Below the pieces are notes generated by a model. That model had not been told where the DNA came from. It did no database searches and saw only the letters and a list, made by a program, of their open reading frames with translations. Position numbers and translations under genes: made by a program. Shown here one piece after another: positions 60,793-64,000 of a DNA stretch of 64,000 bases. The stretch is from Lelliottia nimipressuralis (GTDB taxonomy: Bacteria; Pseudomonadota; Gammaproteobacteria; Enterobacterales; Enterobacteriaceae), in contig NZ_SDDX01000021.1 of assembly GCF_004115925.1 (NCBI RefSeq), positions 62,001 through 126,000 of the forward strand, written 5' to 3'. Each line of letters opens with the position of its first letter. Position 1 is the stretch's first letter.

Positions 60793-61222
60793 TCCCCTCA
60801 TCGTCCGGGCCTGGCAGGAAAGCGATCGCCCTTTCCTGCGCACCCTCTACTTACACGCCCGGCGTGAAGCCTGGCCGTGGCTGGACAGCAGCGACTGGCA
60901 GCTAGAAGATTTCGACGCGGCAACGCGTGACGAGCAAATCTGGGTGGCGATGCAAGACGGCCATCGCGTCGGGTTTGCGTCGGTCTGGAGCAACGATAAT
61001 TTTCTGCACAATCTGTTTGTTGATCCGCAGTATCAGCACGCGGGCGCTGGCAGCCTGTTGCTCAAACGCGTGCAGGAAACATTCACCAGCACCGGTTCGC
61101 TGAAGTGTCTGGTCAGAAATGAACGCGCGGTGTCATTTTACCAGCGACACGGCTGGCGTATTGAGGCGACGGGGGATTCTCCGGACGGAGAGTATTACCT
61201 GATGCATTACGTTTTGCGGTAA
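60737..61222 (+). CDS. GNAT-family N-acetyltransferase
   Basis: About 161 residues. The acetyl-CoA site is HNLFVDPQYQHAGAGSLLL, and the C-terminal FYQRHGWRIEATG is the usual final GNAT strand-helix. The substrate is unknown. The family-like part begins at PLIVRAWQESDR (about 60798), right after the rcnB stop. The only ATG, GTG or TTG starts in frame (60731-60737) lie inside the 3' end of rcnB. The real start is therefore uncertain, and a 56-nt overlap with rcnB is implied. Confidence 0.75.
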   Translation: MPTVKSVKPTTEISSITADPLIVRAWQESDRPFLRTLYLHARREAWPWLDSSDWQLEDFDAATRDEQIWVAMQDGHRVGFASVWSNDNFLHNLFVDPQYQHAGAGSLLLKRVQETFTSTGSLKCLVRNERAVSFYQRHGWRIEATGDSPDGEYYLMHYVLR

Positions 61223-61224
61223 TT

Positions 61225-61296
61225 GCCCGCAGGCGCTGCGCTTGCGCAGGCCCACGGAACAGCCGGTTGCAGGCCGGGTAAGCGAATGCCCCCGGC
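61225..61296. repeat. BIME-like paired REP elements between the GNAT gene and mrp
   Basis: Two inverted units: GCCCGCAGGCGCTGCGC paired with GCGCAGGCC (61225-61252), and GGCCGGG (61272-61278) paired with CCCGGCC (61291-61297). The spacing and the GTAAGCG internal motif are those of Enterobacter-type BIMEs. It lies between convergent genes. Confidence 0.7.
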
Positions 61297-61312
61297 CCAT
61301 TACGGCTAATGC

Positions 61313-62422
61313 TTAGACTGCGCGGAACGCGATCTCGCTCGGAATCACTTCACCCTGCCAGTACAGCTGCGCGGCCACGCGCCCTGCCAGTTGACGGTAC
61401 ATTCCCGCAAATTCACTCTCCGGACGGCCCACCACGGTCGGCTTGCCACGGTCGAGATCTTCACGCAGCGTGATATGCAGCGGCATCTGCCCCAGCAGCT
61501 GAGTGTGATACTGCGCCGCCAGTTTCTCTGCGCCACCGGTGCCAAAAATCGGCTCGTGGTGACCGCAGTTGCTGCAAATATGCACGCTCATGTTCTCGAC
61601 CACGCCGAGCACCGGCACCTCCACTTTCTCAAACATCACGATGCCTTTTTTGGCGTCGATCAGCGCGATATCCTGCGGCGTAGTGACCACAACCGCTCCC
61701 GTCACCGGGATATTTTGCGCCAGCGTCAGCTGGATATCGCCCGTGCCTGGCGGCATATCCAGCACCAGGTAATCGAGATCCGGCCACATGGTCTCCTGCA
61801 GCATCTGCAGCAGCGCCTTGCTGGCCATCGGGCCACGCCAGACCATTGCGTTATCATCCGTCACCAGATAGCCGATGGAGTTAGTCGCCAGGCCGTAGGC
61901 CATGATCGGCGCCATGTGGGTGCCGTCCGGGGAGGTTGGACGTTGGTTTTCCGCACCCAGCATATTGGGAATCGACGGACCGTAGATATCGGCATCCAGA
62001 ATTCCGACTTTGGCCCCTTCTGCGGCCAGCGCCAGCGCAAGGTTCACGGCGGTGGAGGATTTCCCCACCCCACCCTTGCCGGAGCTGATGGCAATAATAT
62101 TCTTCACGCCGTTAATGCCCGGCTGATTTTTCACGCGTTTGAGCGTGGCGATGGTGTGCGTCAGCTTCCAGTCAATCGCCTTCGCCCCGGTAATACGCAG
62201 CAGATCGGAACTGCACTGCTCTTTCAGGGTTTCGAAGGCGCTGGTCCAGACAAACGGCATCTGCAGTTCAACGTGCAGCGTGTCATCCAGCCATGCCACG
62301 TGGTGCAGCGCTTTTAGCGTGGTCAGATTGTGCTTCAGGGTTGGATGCTGAAAATTAGCCAGCGTCCCGGCAACCATTGCTCGTAAGGCTTCCGGTGATT
62401 TGGCCTGGGATTGAGAACTCAT
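61313..62422 (-). CDS. mrp: Iron-sulfur cluster carrier ATPase Mrp/ApbC
   Basis: P-loop ATPase of 369 residues that carries and transfers Fe-S clusters. An N-terminal DUF59/MIP18-like domain (about 1-90) is followed by the deviant Walker A SSGKGGVGKSSTAVNLA, the switch ILDADIYGPSIPN, Walker B DYLVLDMPPGTGD and the cluster-binding CxxC in HICSNCGHHE. It is divergent from metG, a conserved pairing. Confidence 0.96.
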   Translation of the reverse strand: MSSQSQAKSPEALRAMVAGTLANFQHPTLKHNLTTLKALHHVAWLDDTLHVELQMPFVWTSAFETLKEQCSSDLLRITGAKAIDWKLTHTIATLKRVKNQPGINGVKNIIAISSGKGGVGKSSTAVNLALALAAEGAKVGILDADIYGPSIPNMLGAENQRPTSPDGTHMAPIMAYGLATNSIGYLVTDDNAMVWRGPMASKALLQMLQETMWPDLDYLVLDMPPGTGDIQLTLAQNIPVTGAVVVTTPQDIALIDAKKGIVMFEKVEVPVLGVVENMSVHICSNCGHHEPIFGTGGAEKLAAQYHTQLLGQMPLHITLREDLDRGKPTVVGRPESEFAGMYRQLAGRVAAQLYWQGEVIPSEIAFRAV

Positions 62423-62558
62423 CCCGACTCCTTTGTTCTTGTGAATAAGACCTTAGTTGAACAAGTTTACCTGAAAGGCCGTGGTTTGTGCTTACTTAAT
62501 AATGGCCCTTTTGTTACTATCAAAAACCCTTTTTACTGTTAAAGAAGTAATGCCCACT

Positions 62559-64000
62559 ATGACTCAAGTCGCGAAAAAAATTCTGGTAACGTGCGCTCTG
62601 CCGTACGCAAACGGTTCAATCCACCTCGGCCACATGCTGGAGCATATCCAGGCTGATGTCTGGGTCCGTTACCAGCGAATGCGCGGCCACCAGGTAAACT
62701 TCATCTGCGCGGACGATGCTCACGGCACGCCAATTATGCTGAAAGCACAGCAGCTGGGGATCTCCCCGGAGCAGATGATTACCGAAATGAGTCAGGAGCA
62801 TCAGACTGATTTTGCTGGCTTTGACATCAGCTACGACAACTATCATTCGACTCACAGCGACGAGAACCGCGAGCTGTCGGAGCTTATCTACACCCGCCTG
62901 AAAGAGAACGGTTTTATCAAAAACCGCACTATCTCTCAGCTGTACGATCCGGAAAAAGGCATGTTCCTGCCGGACCGTTTCGTGAAAGGCACCTGTCCGA
63001 AGTGTAAATCCCCGGATCAGTACGGCGATAACTGCGAAGTGTGCGGCGCGACCTACAGCCCGACCGAGCTTATCGAGCCGAAATCCGTGGTGTCCGGCGC
63101 GACGCCTGTCATGCGCGACTCCGAACACTTCTTCTTCGATCTGCCGTCCTTCAGCGAAATGCTGCAGGCGTGGACCCGCAGCGGCGCGCTGCAGGAGCAG
63201 GTGGCGAATAAAATGCAGGAGTGGTTCGAATCCGGTCTGCAGCAGTGGGATATCTCCCGCGATGCGCCGTACTTTGGTTTCGAAATCCCGAACGCGCCGG
63301 GCAAATATTTCTACGTCTGGCTGGATGCGCCAATCGGCTACATGGGTTCCTTCAAGAACCTGTGCGACAAACGCGGCGACACCCAGAGCTTCGAAGAGTA
63401 CTGGAAAAAAGATTCCGCCGCCGAGCTGTACCACTTCATCGGCAAAGACATCGTCTATTTCCACAGCCTGTTCTGGCCTGCGATGCTGGAAGGCAGCGGT
63501 TTCCGTAAGCCAACCAACCTGTTTGTTCACGGCTACGTGACGGTGAACGGCGCGAAGATGTCCAAATCACGCGGCACCTTCATTAAAGCCAGCACCTGGC
63601 TGAATCACTTCGACGCAGACAGCCTGCGCTACTACTACACCGCGAAGCTCTCTTCCCGCATCGACGATATCGACCTGAATCTGGAAGATTTCGTGCAGCG
63701 CGTGAACGCAGACATCGTGAATAAAGTGGTCAACCTGGCGTCCCGTAACGCGGGCTTTATCGCCAAGCGTTTCGACGGCGTAATGGCAGCTGAACTGGCC
63801 GATCCAGAACTGTATAAAACCTTTACCGACGCGGCCGTCACTATCGGCGACGCGTGGGAAGCACGCGAGTTCGGTAAAGCAGTGCGCGAAATCATGGCTC
63901 TGGCCGATCTGGCAAACCGCTATGTGGACGAGCAGGCACCGTGGGTCGTCGCGAAGCAGGAAGGCCGCGATGCGGATCTGCAGGCGATCTGCTCCATGGG
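62559..64000 (+). CDS. metG: Methionyl-tRNA synthetase, 3' end outside window
   Basis: Class I synthetase; 480 of about 677 codons are present. [12 protein letters not shown] is the HIGH motif, the zinc knuckle [18 protein letters not shown] is intact and [11 protein letters not shown] is the KMSKS loop. The chosen ATG at 62559 gives [19 protein letters not shown], as in E. coli. An in-frame ATG at 62550 is possible but not conserved. The frame is open to the right edge. Confidence 0.97.
   Translation, partial: MTQVAKKILVTCALPYANGSIHLGHMLEHIQADVWVRYQRMRGHQVNFICADDAHGTPIMLKAQQLGISPEQMITEMSQEHQTDFAGFDISYDNYHSTHSDENRELSELIYTRLKENGFIKNRTISQLYDPEKGMFLPDRFVKGTCPKCKSPDQYGDNCEVCGATYSPTELIEPKSVVSGATPVMRDSEHFFFDLPSFSEMLQAWTRSGALQEQVANKMQEWFESGLQQWDISRDAPYFGFEIPNAPGKYFYVWLDAPIGYMGSFKNLCDKRGDTQSFEEYWKKDSAAELYHFIGKDIVYFHSLFWPAMLEGSGFRKPTNLFVHGYVTVNGAKMSKSRGTFIKASTWLNHFDADSLRYYYTAKLSSRIDDIDLNLEDFVQRVNADIVNKVVNLASRNAGFIAKRFDGVMAAELADPELYKTFTDAAVTIGDAWEAREFGKAVREIMALADLANRYVDEQAPWVVAKQEGRDADLQAICSM

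Noticed and set aside
62511..62539. TTGTTA-17-TACTGT as the metG promoter
   Set aside because: The spacing is right but the -10 matches only three positions, and the predicted leader would be about 13 nt.
1..64000. CRISPR arrays, prophage, insertion sequences, tRNA or rRNA genes
   Set aside because: I looked for direct-repeat arrays, transposase or integrase motifs and cloverleaf-like or rRNA sequence and saw none.

Overview
The window is chromosomal DNA from a member of the Enterobacteriaceae. Gene order follows the Escherichia coli K-12 46-47 min region almost throughout (colanic acid cluster, yegH, asmA-dcd-udk, dgcE, alkA, yegD, mdtABCD-baeSR, yegP, yegQ, cyaR, yegS, fbaB, yegTUVW, thiMD, rcnB, mrp-metG). 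Protein divergence, high GC and the accessory genes point to an Enterobacter, Lelliottia or Leclercia type genome rather than E. coli itself. That placement is inferred from remembered synteny and similarity, not from a search.

Layout. 1-15362 (minus strand) is the promoter-proximal three quarters of the colanic acid operon, from wza to cpsG, with cpsG cut by the left edge. About 0.7 kb of leader and promoter DNA upstream of wza carries a JUMPstart/ops element and RcsAB-like boxes. wcaE carries a single-base deletion that splits it. 16057-26866 holds envelope and nucleotide housekeeping genes: yegH, asmA, dcd, udk, the cyclic-di-GMP synthase dgcE, alkA and the Hsp70-like yegD. 27074-38056 is the BaeSR-controlled multidrug efflux operon mdtABCD-baeSR. 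38192-41190 holds yegP, yegQ, the sRNA gene cyaR and yegS.

41278-47636 is the first accessory block. It is a six-gene operon with an enolase-superfamily enzyme and a complete peptide/opine-type ABC importer, and it occupies the place of the E. coli gat operon. A strong CRP-like site lies upstream and no regulator gene is linked. 47948-54821 returns to the shared backbone: fbaB, the uncharacterised yegTUV operon with its GntR-type neighbour yegW, and thiM-thiD behind a TPP riboswitch.

54949-61222 is the second accessory block. It contains a short stalk-and-anchor trimeric autotransporter, then a 48-residue membrane-protein ORF, then a small lipoprotein. After these come dat-ddc (1,3-diaminopropane synthesis), an orphan rcnB without rcnRA, and a GNAT acetyltransferase. 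The window ends with divergent mrp and metG (metG cut by the right edge).

The most useful items for follow-up are the autotransporter cassette with its very small ORF, the enolase-superfamily/ABC operon whose enzyme appears to lack the usual dyad aspartate, and the wcaE frameshift. I saw no CRISPR array, prophage, insertion sequence, tRNA or rRNA gene.
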